DNA of 64,000 bases from VRUE01 sp963716735 (GCA_963716735.1 OY970321.1:2418001-2482000); one strand, 5' to 3'. Shown: positions 40,203-49,478, numbered from the stretch's first letter. Numbers and translations are program-made. Notes: generated by a model not told the origin, from the letters alone.

Positions 40203-40547
40203 CTAGGGTCGTTCGGGCATGAAGCGGTAGCCGATTCCGAAGTGGGTGTGCACGTATTGCCATTCGGGCGCGGCCTGCTCCAGCTTGGCCCGCACCTTGC
40301 GCACGAGCACGTCGACGGAGCGGTTGCGGCGCGGCATCTCGCCTCCCCACATCAGCCGGTAGATCTCGGGCCGCTGTACGACGCTGTCGATCCGCTTGAA
40401 CAGCAGGAAGAAGAGCTGGAACTCGCGGACGGTGAAGCCCACCCTGCGCTCGTCGACCAGCACCTGCAGCTCGGCAGGGCGCACCTCGAGGTTCGCGATG
40501 CGCAGGGGCGTCTCAGGCGACTGGGAGGCCGGCGGTTCTACCAGCAT
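40203..40547 (-). CDS. Stand-alone OmpR/PhoB-type winged-helix protein
   Basis: The 114-residue product is a Trans_reg_C winged helix: RIANLEVRPAELQVLVDERRVGFTVREFQLFFLLFKRIDSVVQRPEIYRLMWGG, NRSVDVLVRKVRAKLEQAAPEWQYVHTHFGIGYRFMP. It lacks a receiver domain, so it is not a normal response regulator. Such orphan domains may respond to direct protein contact. ATG 40547 is used; the frame is open to 40652. It is 69 bp from the PadR start on the same strand. Confidence 0.78.
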   Translation of the reverse strand: MLVEPPASQSPETPLRIANLEVRPAELQVLVDERRVGFTVREFQLFFLLFKRIDSVVQRPEIYRLMWGGEMPRRNRSVDVLVRKVRAKLEQAAPEWQYVHTHFGIGYRFMPERP

Positions 40548-40707
40548 GGAATGAGACCCTGCCCGACCCGCGCTTCCAGCCCGTGAACTCTCTGTTTCGA
40601 AATTGAGAAGATTTGGATAACAAAATGCCGACCTCCGGGGGCCGGGGCGCAAAGTCGATCGGCTCCCAGCCCTCTCGACCGGTCGCGACTATCCTCAGGC
40701 ATTCGCG

Positions 40708-42006
40708 ATGAACGACCCGAATTCCGACATAGTCGTGATGAAGTTCGGTGGCACCTCGGTTGCCGGAGCCGAGGAGATCAAGCGCGCCGCGCGGCGGATC
40801 GTCGCCGCGCGCGAGGCCGGCAACCGCGTCGTCGCGGTCCTCTCGGCCCGTGGCAAGACGACCGACGAGCTCGTCGCCCAGGCGCTGGAGATCTCCGAGC
40901 GGCCGGTGGCTCGCGAGATGGACATGCTGCTGTCGACCGGCGAGCGGATCTCGTGCGCGCTCTGCGCGATGGCGATCCACGACATGGGCTACCAGGCGAT
41001 ATCGCTGACCGGGTCGCAGGCGGGCATCGTCACCGACTCCTTCCACACGAAAGCGAAGATCGTCGACGTGCGCGCCGAGCGTATCCGCGAGACCCTCGAG
41101 GGGGACCGGATCGTCCTCGTCGCCGGCTTCCAGGGCGTCTCGACCGACAGCCAGGACGTGACCACGCTGGGACGGGGGGGCTCCGACACCACCGCCGTAG
41201 CCCTCGCCGCCGCCCTCGAGGCGAGCGTCTGCGAGATCTACACCGACGTCGCCGGCATCTTCAGCGCCGACCCGCGCATCGTCCCCGACGCGCGCAAGCT
41301 GCCCGTCGCCTCCTACGAGGAGATGCTCGAGATGTCGGCTTCGGGCGCCAAGGTGCTGCAGCTGCGCTCGGTCGAGTACGCGCGCAACAACGGCGTCCGC
41401 ATCCACTGCCGCAGCAGCTTCGAGGACGGCCCCGGTACCCTCGTGGTCAGCGAAGAGGAAAGTGAGCAGGAGAGCGTGGAGCAGCCTTTCGTAACCGCAG
41501 TGACCCACTCCGACGGCGAGGCGCGGGTGACCCTGACCGGCGTCCGCGACGAACCCGGCGTGGCCGGCCGGATCTTCACCGCGCTGGCCGAGGCCGGCAT
41601 CAACGTCGACGTGATCATCCAGAACGAGCCGGTCGGCGACAACGCGCTTGCGGACCTCTCCTTCACCGTCGACCGCTCCGATCTGACCGTCGCGACCGAC
41701 ACCGTCAGCACCCTCGACGTCAGTCAGGGTGTCCGCAGCGAAGAGCAGATCGGCAAGGTCTCGATCGTCGGCGCCGGCATGCGCTCCCACCCCGGCGTCG
41801 CCGCCAAGGTCTTCGAGGTGCTCGGCGGCGAGGGGATCAACATCGAGATGATTTCCACCTCCCCGATCAAGATCTCCTGCGTCATCTCCGCCGACCGGGT
41901 TCCCGACGCTGTCCGTGCCCTCCACCAAGCTTTCGAGCTCGGCGCCGACGCGGTCAAGCCAGAGGACCCGATGGGCGCCCAGCACCGTCCCACGGTCAGC
42001 GGCTGA
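40708..42006 (+). CDS. lysC: Aspartate kinase
   Basis: The 432-residue enzyme begins with the kinase motif VMKFGGTSV (K12-F-G-G-T-S), has STGERISCALCAMAIH and TTLGRGGSDTTAVALAAALEA, and ends in two ACT domains (VTLTGVRDEPGVAGRIFTALAEAGINVDVI; VSIVGAGMRSHPGVAAKVFEVLGGEGINIEMIS) that bind lysine or threonine for feedback control. It phosphorylates aspartate, the first step to lysine, threonine, methionine and diaminopimelate. asd follows 20 bp downstream. Confidence 0.95.
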   Translation: MNDPNSDIVVMKFGGTSVAGAEEIKRAARRIVAAREAGNRVVAVLSARGKTTDELVAQALEISERPVAREMDMLLSTGERISCALCAMAIHDMGYQAISLTGSQAGIVTDSFHTKAKIVDVRAERIRETLEGDRIVLVAGFQGVSTDSQDVTTLGRGGSDTTAVALAAALEASVCEIYTDVAGIFSADPRIVPDARKLPVASYEEMLEMSASGAKVLQLRSVEYARNNGVRIHCRSSFEDGPGTLVVSEEESEQESVEQPFVTAVTHSDGEARVTLTGVRDEPGVAGRIFTALAEAGINVDVIIQNEPVGDNALADLSFTVDRSDLTVATDTVSTLDVSQGVRSEEQIGKVSIVGAGMRSHPGVAAKVFEVLGGEGINIEMISTSPIKISCVISADRVPDAVRALHQAFELGADAVKPEDPMGAQHRPTVSG

Positions 42007-42026
42007 GCCCGGTCATACTCGGCGAG

Positions 42027-43058
42027 ATGGCCGGCGACGGATACAGAGTCGGGGTCCTTGGCGCCACCGGGGCGGTCGGGTCGACGATCTTGGCGGTGCT
42101 GGCGGAGCGTGAGTTTCCGGCTTCCGAGGTGGTCCCGTTCGCCTCCGAGCGTTCGGCGGGCAGGTCGATCGCGTGGGGGGAGGGCGAGCTCGAGGTTCGC
42201 GCTCTGAGCGACGACACGATCCAGGGCCTGGATGTCGTTCTCTCCTCCGCCGGTGGCGCCGTCAGCGCCGAGTGGGCGCCGAAGCTGGTCGACGCCGGGG
42301 CCGTCGTCGTCGACAACACCAGCTACTGGCGCATGCACGAGGACGTCCCCCTCGTTGTCGCCGGGATCAACCCCGAGGCTGCCGATGCCCATAAGGGGAT
42401 CGTCGCCAACCCAAACTGCACGACGATGGTGGCGATGATGGCGCTGGGGCCGATCCACCGGGCGGTTGGCTTGGAGCGTGTCGTCGTCTCCAGCTATCAG
42501 GCGGTTTCCGGCACGGGCCAGAAGGCGATTGAAGAGCTGCGCCGGCAGTCGCAGCTGGTCCTGGAGGGCGAGGAGGACCCGCCGGCCTCGGTCTACCCGC
42601 ACCGGATCGCCTTCAACGTGCTTCCCCAGGTCGAGGTTTTCGTGGACGGCGACGCGTATACCACCGAGGAGCGCAAGGTGATGGCGGAGACGCGCAAGAT
42701 CCTCGGCCTCGGCGAGGAGGTCGGGATCTCCGCCACCTGCGCCCGCGTGCCGGTTTTCACCGGCCACTCGGAGTCGGTCAACGTCCAGACCCGCGAGGAT
42801 CTCTCGCCCGACGGGTGCCGGGCGTTGCTCGCCGACGCCCCCGGCGTCGCGGTCATCGACGATCCCGCCTCCGGCCGCTATCCGCTGGCGATCGATGCCG
42901 CCGGCCGCGACGACGTCCTCGTCGGTCGCATTCGGCGCGACCCCAGTCACGAGCGCTGCCTCAATCTCTGGGTAGCCGGCGACAACCTGCGCAAGGGCGC
43001 CGCGACCAACGCGGTCCAGGTGGCGGAGCTGCTCGTAGAGCGCGGCCTCATAGGCTGA
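42027..43058 (+). CDS. asd: Aspartate-semialdehyde dehydrogenase
   Basis: The 343-residue enzyme has the NADP fold GVLGATGAVGSTIL, the catalytic cysteine C131 in VANPNCTTM, and later ISATCARVPVFTGHSESVNVQT with the conserved active-site histidine. It reduces aspartyl phosphate to aspartate semialdehyde, the step after LysC, with which it forms an operon. The start is ATG 42027. Confidence 0.95.
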   Translation: MAGDGYRVGVLGATGAVGSTILAVLAEREFPASEVVPFASERSAGRSIAWGEGELEVRALSDDTIQGLDVVLSSAGGAVSAEWAPKLVDAGAVVVDNTSYWRMHEDVPLVVAGINPEAADAHKGIVANPNCTTMVAMMALGPIHRAVGLERVVVSSYQAVSGTGQKAIEELRRQSQLVLEGEEDPPASVYPHRIAFNVLPQVEVFVDGDAYTTEERKVMAETRKILGLGEEVGISATCARVPVFTGHSESVNVQTREDLSPDGCRALLADAPGVAVIDDPASGRYPLAIDAAGRDDVLVGRIRRDPSHERCLNLWVAGDNLRKGAATNAVQVAELLVERGLIG

Positions 43059-43063
43059 GGCCC

Positions 43064-44266
43064 ATGGGCATCGGCTTTGGCGAGGCAGTGCTGCTGTTCG
43101 GCGGGCTGCTCGCGATTGTGGGGGCGCTCTCGGGGCTGATCCGAGGGACGGTTCTCTCCGCCTCGGTGCTCTCGGTGGCGCTCGGGATCGGACTCGCCGC
43201 CGCCGGCGTCGTCAACGTCGACGCGACCGAACAGTCAATCGTCGAGCTGGTCGAGCTGGCGCTGATCCTCACCCTCTTCTCCGATGGGATGTTCGTCGAG
43301 CGCGAGCTGCTGCGCCGCCACTGGAGCCCGGTAGCCCGCGCCCTGGCGATCGCGATGCCGATCACGATGGCGCTGCTGGCGCTGGCGGCGAAGGCTCTCT
43401 TTCCCGACCTGAGCTGGGCCGAGGCCTTCCTGCTGGCGGCCGTGCTCTCGCCGACCGACCCCGTCGTCACCTCGGCCGTCGTCACCTCCCGCCTGGTGCC
43501 GAGCGCTGTGCGTCACACCCTCAACCTCGAGTCCGGCCTCAACGACGGCCTGGCGCTGCCCTTCGTGCTCTTCTTCCTCGTTCTGGCGGCGCCCGGCGGA
43601 AGTCCCGGCGAGGAGGCGGCGAAGCTGGTCGGCGAGGCGCTCGTCGGCGGAGCGATCGGCCTCGCCCTCGGCGCCCTCGGCGGCCGCCTCCACCACCATC
43701 TACCGGGTGGTGGCCTGACGGCCCGCTACGAGGGGATCTACTCGGTCGGCTTCGCGCTCGTCGCCTTCGGCCTCTCCGACGTGACGATCGGCAACGGACT
43801 GATCGCCGCCTTCGTCTGCGGAATCGCGATGGCGGCGACCGAGCGTGAAGTCCCGCAGGGCTTCGTCGAGTTCGCCGAGAACGCCAGCGCGATCTTCCAG
43901 GTCCTGACCTTCTTCGTCTTCGGTGCCCTGATCGTCGCCACCGGCTTCGACCACAGCATCCCGCCGCTGGCGATCTTCGTCATCTTCGCCCTATTGATCG
44001 CCCGGCCCGTCGCGGTCCAGCTCTCCTTCGTGCGTACCGGCCTGCCGCGGGCCGAGAAGGCGTTCATGGCCTGGTTCGGGCCGAAGGGCGTCGCCTCGAT
44101 GCTCTTTGCCCTCTTCGTGCTCAAGTCGAAGGTCGGCCAGGGAGAGCTGATCTTCGACGTCGCCGCGATAACGATCATCTGCTCGATCGTCGCCCACGGC
44201 CTCACCGACACCGTCGGTGCCCGCTGGATGGCGCGCCGGGTCGGGCTCGATGAGCGAAGTTCCTAG
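43064..44266 (+). CDS. Na+/H+ antiporter (CPA1/NhaP type)
   Basis: The 400-residue polytopic protein has the CPA1 signatures LSPTDPVVTSAVVTSRLVPSAVRHTLNLESGLNDGLALPFVLFF (transport-site residues in the ESGLNDG motif) and a matching C-terminal half (MAWFGPKGVASMLFALF). It should exchange Na+ for H+. ATG 43064 lies 5 bp after the asd stop; TAGGCT upstream may add a leaderless promoter. Its stop shares CTAG with the convergent DHA2 gene. Confidence 0.9.
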   Translation: MGIGFGEAVLLFGGLLAIVGALSGLIRGTVLSASVLSVALGIGLAAAGVVNVDATEQSIVELVELALILTLFSDGMFVERELLRRHWSPVARALAIAMPITMALLALAAKALFPDLSWAEAFLLAAVLSPTDPVVTSAVVTSRLVPSAVRHTLNLESGLNDGLALPFVLFFLVLAAPGGSPGEEAAKLVGEALVGGAIGLALGALGGRLHHHLPGGGLTARYEGIYSVGFALVAFGLSDVTIGNGLIAAFVCGIAMAATEREVPQGFVEFAENASAIFQVLTFFVFGALIVATGFDHSIPPLAIFVIFALLIARPVAVQLSFVRTGLPRAEKAFMAWFGPKGVASMLFALFVLKSKVGQGELIFDVAAITIICSIVAHGLTDTVGARWMARRVGLDERSS

Positions 44267-45642
44267 GCGGAGCCAGAGCGCTGTGAGCCGAGCAGCGGCC
44301 AGGTCACGACCGCCGCCAGCAGGGCGACCCCCGCGGCAACCAGCAGCACCGCGTCGAGACCGTCGACGATCCCCGCCCGGAGGCTGTGCGTCCCACGCGC
44401 GTTGTGCTCGAAGATCGCCCCCAGGCCAGCGATGCCGATCGCGATTCCGAGCTGTCGAAAGGTGTTGTTGATGCCCGAGGCAAGGCCGCTGCGCTCGACC
44501 GGCAGGACGCTGACCATCGCGGCGGCAAGGGCGGGACTGATCACCCCGATTGCCAACCCGCCGACCAGTAGGCCGGGCAGCAGCACGGTCCATTCGCTGC
44601 TCGCGTCGACCGAGCGCATCAGCAGCAGTGCGGTGCCGATCAGGACCAGGCCGGTCGCGAGCGGGACCCGCAACGGCCAACGGCCGGTGAGGCGCCCGGA
44701 AACGGGGGCGACGGCGGCGAGCACGAGGGTGAGTGGCAAGAGGCGCAGCCCGGTGGCGGTCGGTGAGAAGCCGAGAGCTTCCTGGAAATAGATCGCCATG
44801 AAGAGGAGCAAGGGGTAGAGGGCGACCGACTGGGCGAAGGCGACGAGAGCCGTGCCGGCGAAGGCGGGGATGCGGAAGAGCGAGAGCGGCAGCATCGGCG
44901 CTCGCCCGCGATGCTCGATCGCGAGGAAAGCCGCGAGCAGGACCGCCGCCGCGGCCAGCGAGCCTACGATCGGCGCGCTGCTCCAGCCGTCCTCGTTGCC
45001 GCGGATGAGGCCATAGGTGGCGAGAAAGCAGGCGCCGCCGAACGTCGCCATTCCGGCGAGGTCGAGCCGGCGCGCCGCCGGGTCGCGGGACTCCGGCAAC
45101 GAGCGCGCGGTCACGGCGATCAGGGCTACGCCGAGCGGCACGTTGACGAGGAAGATCCAGCGCCAGTCGAGCGAATCGGTCAGGACCCCGCCCACCAGCG
45201 GCCCTATGGCGAGCGCGGCGCCGGTGATCCCGCCCCAGACGCCGAGCGCGAAACCCCGCTCGGCGCCCTCGAACTCGTTGGCCAGCAGGGCGAGGGAGGA
45301 GGCGAACATCGCCGCGGCGCCGATGCCCTGGGCACCGCGTGAGAGGTCGAGGACCAGGGCGGAGGGCGCCGCCCCGCAGAGGGCCGAGCAGAGGGTGAAG
45401 ACGAATAGCCCGCCGGCGAAGACCGCGCGTCGCCCGACCCGGTCGGCCAGCGAGCCCCACGTGAGCAGCGTTGCCGCCAGGGTCAGCGCGTAGGCGTCGA
45501 TCACCCACTGCAGCTCGCCGAAGCTCGCCTTCAGGTCCGTGCGGATCGCCGGCAGGGCGACGTTGACCACGGTCACGTCGAGCAGCAGCATCGCCGTCGC
45601 CGCCGAGACGACGACCAGCGTTGTCCAGCGATCGCGACTCAG
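44263..45642 (-). CDS. MFS transporter, DHA2 (14-TM) drug exporter
   Basis: The protein has about 14 hydrophobic segments and the DHA2 signatures LLLDVTVVNVALPAIRTDL and LTWGSLADRVGRRAVFAGG (motif A). It probably exports drugs by proton antiport. The start is uncertain: no ATG/GTG/TTG exists near the first helix in this frame; a CTG at 45642 overlapping the upstream stop (CTGA) would give 459 residues, while the only upstream candidate (45843) would lie deep inside the HdrB-like gene. Coupled translation from CTG is inferred. Confidence 0.8.
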   Translation of the reverse strand: MSRDRWTTLVVVSAATAMLLLDVTVVNVALPAIRTDLKASFGELQWVIDAYALTLAATLLTWGSLADRVGRRAVFAGGLFVFTLCSALCGAAPSALVLDLSRGAQGIGAAAMFASSLALLANEFEGAERGFALGVWGGITGAALAIGPLVGGVLTDSLDWRWIFLVNVPLGVALIAVTARSLPESRDPAARRLDLAGMATFGGACFLATYGLIRGNEDGWSSAPIVGSLAAAAVLLAAFLAIEHRGRAPMLPLSLFRIPAFAGTALVAFAQSVALYPLLLFMAIYFQEALGFSPTATGLRLLPLTLVLAAVAPVSGRLTGRWPLRVPLATGLVLIGTALLLMRSVDASSEWTVLLPGLLVGGLAIGVISPALAAAMVSVLPVERSGLASGINNTFRQLGIAIGIAGLGAIFEHNARGTHSLRAGIVDGLDAVLLVAAGVALLAAVVTWPLLGSQRSGSA

Positions 45643-46553
45643 GCGGTGACCGGGGAGGCGAGACGCTCCTCGACCCAGCCGGTCGAGGCGATGTGCTTGC
45701 TCATGCCGAGCTGCTTCGGCTCGCCGCCGAGGGCGAGGCCGACCAGCTGTGGAAGGTGCAGCACGGCGAGGCCGAGGTCGCGGTTGACGACCTTGGCTGC
45801 GTCGGGCTGCTGCATGTCGAGGTTCAGGTGGCAGAGCGGACACGGGGTAACGAGGCAGTCGGCGCCGGCGTCGATCGCGTCACCGACGTGGGTGCCTGCC
45901 TGGCGCAGCGAGGTCTCACGGTTCATCGTGATCACCGGGAAGCCGCAGCACTTGCGGGCGCCGTCGTACTCGACCACCTCGCCGCCGAGCGCTTTGATCA
46001 CCTTCTCTAGGTAGATGTCACGGTCGGGAAACTCGTCGTAGCCGAGCCGCTCCTTCGGCCGCACGACGTAACAGCCGTAGAAGGGGCCGACGCGCAGTCC
46101 GGAGAGGGGCCGCTCGACCTTTTCGGCAAGCCGGTCCAGCCCGTAGTCCTCGACCAGCAGCCAGAGGAAGTTTTTGTTCGTGAAGCCATCCTTGCCCTTC
46201 TCGTAGGAGAGGCCCTGGCCGCTCAGCACCTCGTTGATGTGAGCGCGGTAGGAGGAGTCGGCGTCGAGTCGCTGCTGGCACTCGGACTGGGCGCCCTGGC
46301 AGGTCGAGCAGATGTTCATCATCGCCAGCCCGGTCTGCTGGGCGAGTGCGAAGGTGCGGGCATTGAGCGTGTCGGCGAGCTCCTGGTTGTGCTCGGCGAT
46401 CACGCCGGCGCCGCAGCAGTTGGCGCGGTCGAGTTCGACCAGCTCGATCCCGAGCTTCTCGGCGGTGAAGGCCATCGAGCCGTGCAGCTCGGTGGTGAAG
46501 CCGCGCGAGACGCAGCCGGGCCAGTAGGCGACCTTGATCTGCGCGTTGCTCAT
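45639..46553 (-). CDS. HdrB-like subunit with two cysteine-rich CCG domains, part of a succinate dehydrogenase operon
   Basis: The 304-residue protein has two CCG domains. The first is C14, C46-C47, C82-x-x-C85 (spacing CX31CCX34CX2C); the second includes FYGCYVVRP, RKCCGFP and TPCPLCHLN. Such domains bind unusual iron-sulfur clusters in heterodisulfide reductase HdrB and in SdhE of archaeal-type succinate:quinone reductases. It is the last gene of the sdhA-sdhB transcript, its ATG overlapping the sdhB stop (TGATG). It probably replaces the usual membrane anchors SdhC/D. Confidence 0.88.
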   Translation of the reverse strand: MSNAQIKVAYWPGCVSRGFTTELHGSMAFTAEKLGIELVELDRANCCGAGVIAEHNQELADTLNARTFALAQQTGLAMMNICSTCQGAQSECQQRLDADSSYRAHINEVLSGQGLSYEKGKDGFTNKNFLWLLVEDYGLDRLAEKVERPLSGLRVGPFYGCYVVRPKERLGYDEFPDRDIYLEKVIKALGGEVVEYDGARKCCGFPVITMNRETSLRQAGTHVGDAIDAGADCLVTPCPLCHLNLDMQQPDAAKVVNRDLGLAVLHLPQLVGLALGGEPKQLGMSKHIASTGWVEERLASPVTA

Positions 46554-47728
46554 CAGGACTCTCCTTCGGTATCGGCCGCGGCCTTCGCCTCGTCCGCCAG
46601 GATCGCGGCGGTGGGCTCGTCGGGCTCGGGTTCGACGTCGTCCTCGCCGTGGATGTAGATGTTGAATTCCTCACGGTGCTCCTCGGCGTGCTTGTAGATC
46701 GCCTTGACCTCGTCTTGGGCGCCGTCCGGCAGCTTCGGGTGGATGCCGGGGATGAGCTTCGGGAGCGAGCGCGCCTTGCCGCTTCTGATCGCGCGCAGCA
46801 CGGTGGGCAGCGACTTGCCCAGGCCTTCGATCGCCCCCTTGGTGGGTTTCAGCTTGCCTTTGACCCCGGGCGCGTAGGACTCCTGCTGGAGCAGCGCCTC
46901 GTCGAGGGTGCCCTTGCTCTCGATGATCTTGACGAAGGCCACCTCGTGGTTGTGGCCGTTGTGGGGATCGTCGATTCCCTCCTCGCCGGCCTTGCGGCGT
47001 AGCCGCATGATCTGGTCCATCGGCGCGACCCCCTTGGGGCAGGCGTCAATGCAGCTGAAGCAGTGGGTGCAGTCGTAGATTCCGTGCGGGTCCTCGGCAA
47101 GGTCGTGGAGCCGCTCCTTGGTCTCCGCGTCGCGCGGATCGCCGACGAAGCGGTAGGCCTTGGCCAGCGCCGCCGGGCCGATGAAGTCGGGGTCGGCTTC
47201 CATCGAGAGGCAGGAGGAGACGCAGGCGCCGCACTGGATGCAGGCCATCGACTGGGTGATGTCGATCATCGACTCCGGCTCGACCACGTACTCGCGCTCG
47301 GGCGGCTCGCCGTGTGGGAGCAGCCACGGGGTGACCCGGCGGATCTTCTCCCAGTGGGTCGACTCCATGTCGGTGATCAGATCCTTGATCACGGGCATGT
47401 TGCCCATCGGCTCGACCACGATCGCCGGCGTGCCCTCGGCATTGCCTGTGCCGGCACTGGCCTTCTTTTCGGCCAGCTCCTGCGCCTCACCGATCTGCGT
47501 CTTGCAGCCGAGACCCGACTGGCCGTTGATCTTCATCCCGCAGGAGCCGCAGATCGCCGCCTTGCAGGAGCAGCGGACCGAGAGCGAGCCGTCATCGCGG
47601 TCCTTGGCCTGCAGGATCCCGTCGAGCACCGAGAGGGTGGGATCGAGGTCGACGTTGAACTCCTCCCAGAAGGGCCCCTCGCCGCTCTCGGGCTGGAAAC
47701 GGCGGACTTTCAGCGTGTACTCGGCCAT
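46553..47728 (-). CDS. sdhB: Succinate dehydrogenase iron-sulfur subunit
   Basis: The 391-residue protein has a ferredoxin-like N-terminus with the [2Fe-2S] ligands CSCKAAICGSCGMKINGQSG...CKT, then two cluster motifs, CIQCGACVSSC and CTHCFSCIDACPKG, for the [4Fe-4S] and [3Fe-4S] centres. It passes electrons from FAD in SdhA to the downstream subunit. It is longer than the usual 230-250 residues; the C-terminal 140 residues are an extra charged, helical extension. The ATG is 4 bp after the sdhA stop. Confidence 0.93.
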   Translation of the reverse strand: MAEYTLKVRRFQPESGEGPFWEEFNVDLDPTLSVLDGILQAKDRDDGSLSVRCSCKAAICGSCGMKINGQSGLGCKTQIGEAQELAEKKASAGTGNAEGTPAIVVEPMGNMPVIKDLITDMESTHWEKIRRVTPWLLPHGEPPEREYVVEPESMIDITQSMACIQCGACVSSCLSMEADPDFIGPAALAKAYRFVGDPRDAETKERLHDLAEDPHGIYDCTHCFSCIDACPKGVAPMDQIMRLRRKAGEEGIDDPHNGHNHEVAFVKIIESKGTLDEALLQQESYAPGVKGKLKPTKGAIEGLGKSLPTVLRAIRSGKARSLPKLIPGIHPKLPDGAQDEVKAIYKHAEEHREEFNIYIHGEDDVEPEPDEPTAAILADEAKAAADTEGES

Positions 47729-47732
47729 CGTC

Positions 47733-49421
47733 CTAGTACTTCCTCTCTTCGGGTTCCCACTGGGTGATCGTCACCTCTGAGTATGAGATATCCGGGCCGT
47801 CGTCCCCCTGTTGCAGGTCGATGTGTTTGAGCCACTCCTCGTCGTTGCGCTCGGGGAAGTCGGTCCTGTACTGGGCGCCGCGGCTCTCCTTGCGCTCCAG
47901 CGCGGCGACGCAGGTGCACTCGGCGTTGTCGAGCATGTAGCCGAGCTCGATCGCCCCCAGCACATCCTGGTTGAAGACGCTGCCCTTGTCGTCGATGTAG
48001 GCGCTCTGGGCCTCCTGCTTGAGACGGCGGACGATCTCCAGCGCTTCCTGGATCCCGGCCTCGTCGCGGAAGACGGCGACCTTCTTGTCCATCGTCTCGC
48101 CCAGCTCCTGCTTGATCTCCGAGACCCGGCGTCCGGAGCCCTTCTCGCGGGCCGCGATCGCCTCGATCTCCGCCTGCTCGTTCTCCAGCACGCCCGAAGT
48201 TGGCCGTGAGCCCTCGATCCGCTTGGCGCGGTCGGCGGCGTCGACGCCGGATCGGCGGCCGAAGATCAGCGTGTCGAGCAGCGAGTTGGCGCCCAGGCGG
48301 TTGCCGCCGTGGACGGAGACGCAGGCGGTCTCACCGGCGGCGTAGAGGCCGGGGACCTCGGTGCGCCCGTCGACGTCGGTCTTGACGCCGCCCATCGTGT
48401 AGTGGTTGCCGGGCTTGATGTGGATCGGTTCCTTGGTGATGTCGACGCCGGCGAAGTCGCGACCGACGAGGACGATCTCGCGCAGCGCCTCGTGGATCCG
48501 CTTCTTCGGCACGACGGTGATGTCAAGCGCGACGGTGCCGTCGGGGAAGCCGCGGCCCTCGTTGATCTCGGTTTGCTCGGCGCGGGAGACGACGTCGCGC
48601 GAGGCCAGTTCCATCTTGTTGGGCGCGTAGCGCTCCATGAAGCGTTCGCCCTTGGCGTTGAGCAGGTGGGCGCCCTCGCCGCGGGCACCCTCGGTGATCA
48701 GGAAGCCCTTGCCCGCCAGCGTCGTGGGGTGGTACTGGATCATCTCCATGTCCATCAGCTTGGCGCCGGCCCGGTAGGCCATCGCGATCCCGTCGCCGGT
48801 GCAGATCAGCGCGTTGGTGGTCGGCTTCCAGGCCTGGCCGTTGCCGCCACAGGCGAGGATCACCGCCTTCGCCGTGAACAGCTGCATCGAGCCGTCAGCG
48901 ACGTTGCGGGTGACGACGCCGCAGCACTCGCCGTTCTCGTCCAGCGCCAGGGCCGTGCAGAACCACTCCTCGTAGCGGGCGACCGAGTCGGAGTACTTCA
49001 TCAGCTGCTCGTAGAGGACGTGCATGATCGCCTGGCCGGTGATGTCGGCGACGTAATAGGTGCGGGCGGCTGAGGCGCCGCCGAAGGCGCGGGTGCCGAG
49101 CTTGCCTTCCTCGTTGCGGTGGAAGGTGACGCCGAGGTGCTCGAGGTGGAGGATCTCTTCCGGCGCCTCTTCGCACATGATCGAGATCGCGTCCTGGTCG
49201 CCTAGATAGTCGGAGCCCTTGACGGTGTCGAAGGCGTGCGACTCCCAGGAGTCGCCCGGGTTGAGGGCGGCGTTGATCCCGCCCTGGGCAGCGTTGGAGT
49301 GTGAGCGCACGGGATGAACCTTGCTCAGGATCCCGACCGAGACTCCCTGCTCGGCGGCGGCCAGGGCGGCCCTCTGTCCGGCAAGTCCAGCGCCGATCAC
49401 CAATACGTCATGCGTAGGCAC
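47733..49421 (-). CDS. sdhA: Succinate dehydrogenase flavoprotein subunit
   Basis: The 562-residue protein has the FAD site GAGLAGQRAALAAAEQG, the covalent-flavin region HPVRSHSNAAQGGINAALN, and HYTMGGVKTDVDGRTEVPGLYAAGETACVSVHGGNRLGANSLLD with active-site residues. It oxidises succinate to fumarate. The start is GTG 49421, chosen because minus-strand TATAGA lies 10 nt upstream (leaderless) and the longer frame (from 49472) would pass through the hairpin at 49433-49478. The operon continues with sdhB and the HdrB-like gene. Confidence 0.93.
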   Translation of the reverse strand: MPTHDVLVIGAGLAGQRAALAAAEQGVSVGILSKVHPVRSHSNAAQGGINAALNPGDSWESHAFDTVKGSDYLGDQDAISIMCEEAPEEILHLEHLGVTFHRNEEGKLGTRAFGGASAARTYYVADITGQAIMHVLYEQLMKYSDSVARYEEWFCTALALDENGECCGVVTRNVADGSMQLFTAKAVILACGGNGQAWKPTTNALICTGDGIAMAYRAGAKLMDMEMIQYHPTTLAGKGFLITEGARGEGAHLLNAKGERFMERYAPNKMELASRDVVSRAEQTEINEGRGFPDGTVALDITVVPKKRIHEALREIVLVGRDFAGVDITKEPIHIKPGNHYTMGGVKTDVDGRTEVPGLYAAGETACVSVHGGNRLGANSLLDTLIFGRRSGVDAADRAKRIEGSRPTSGVLENEQAEIEAIAAREKGSGRRVSEIKQELGETMDKKVAVFRDEAGIQEALEIVRRLKQEAQSAYIDDKGSVFNQDVLGAIELGYMLDNAECTCVAALERKESRGAQYRTDFPERNDEEWLKHIDLQQGDDGPDISYSEVTITQWEPEERKY

Positions 49422-49432
49422 GAGCGCGGACT

Positions 49433-49478
49433 CTATAGATGCCAAATCCGACCCCGCAGTCGGATTTGGCATCTATAG
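49433..49478. terminator. 20-bp perfect hairpin between the M28 peptidase and sdhA
   Basis: CTATAGATGCCAAATCCGAC (49433-49452) is the exact complement of 49459-49478, with a 6-nt spacer. It includes the peptidase stop codon at one base and the sdhA -10 box at the other. There is no U-tract. Confidence 0.7.
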
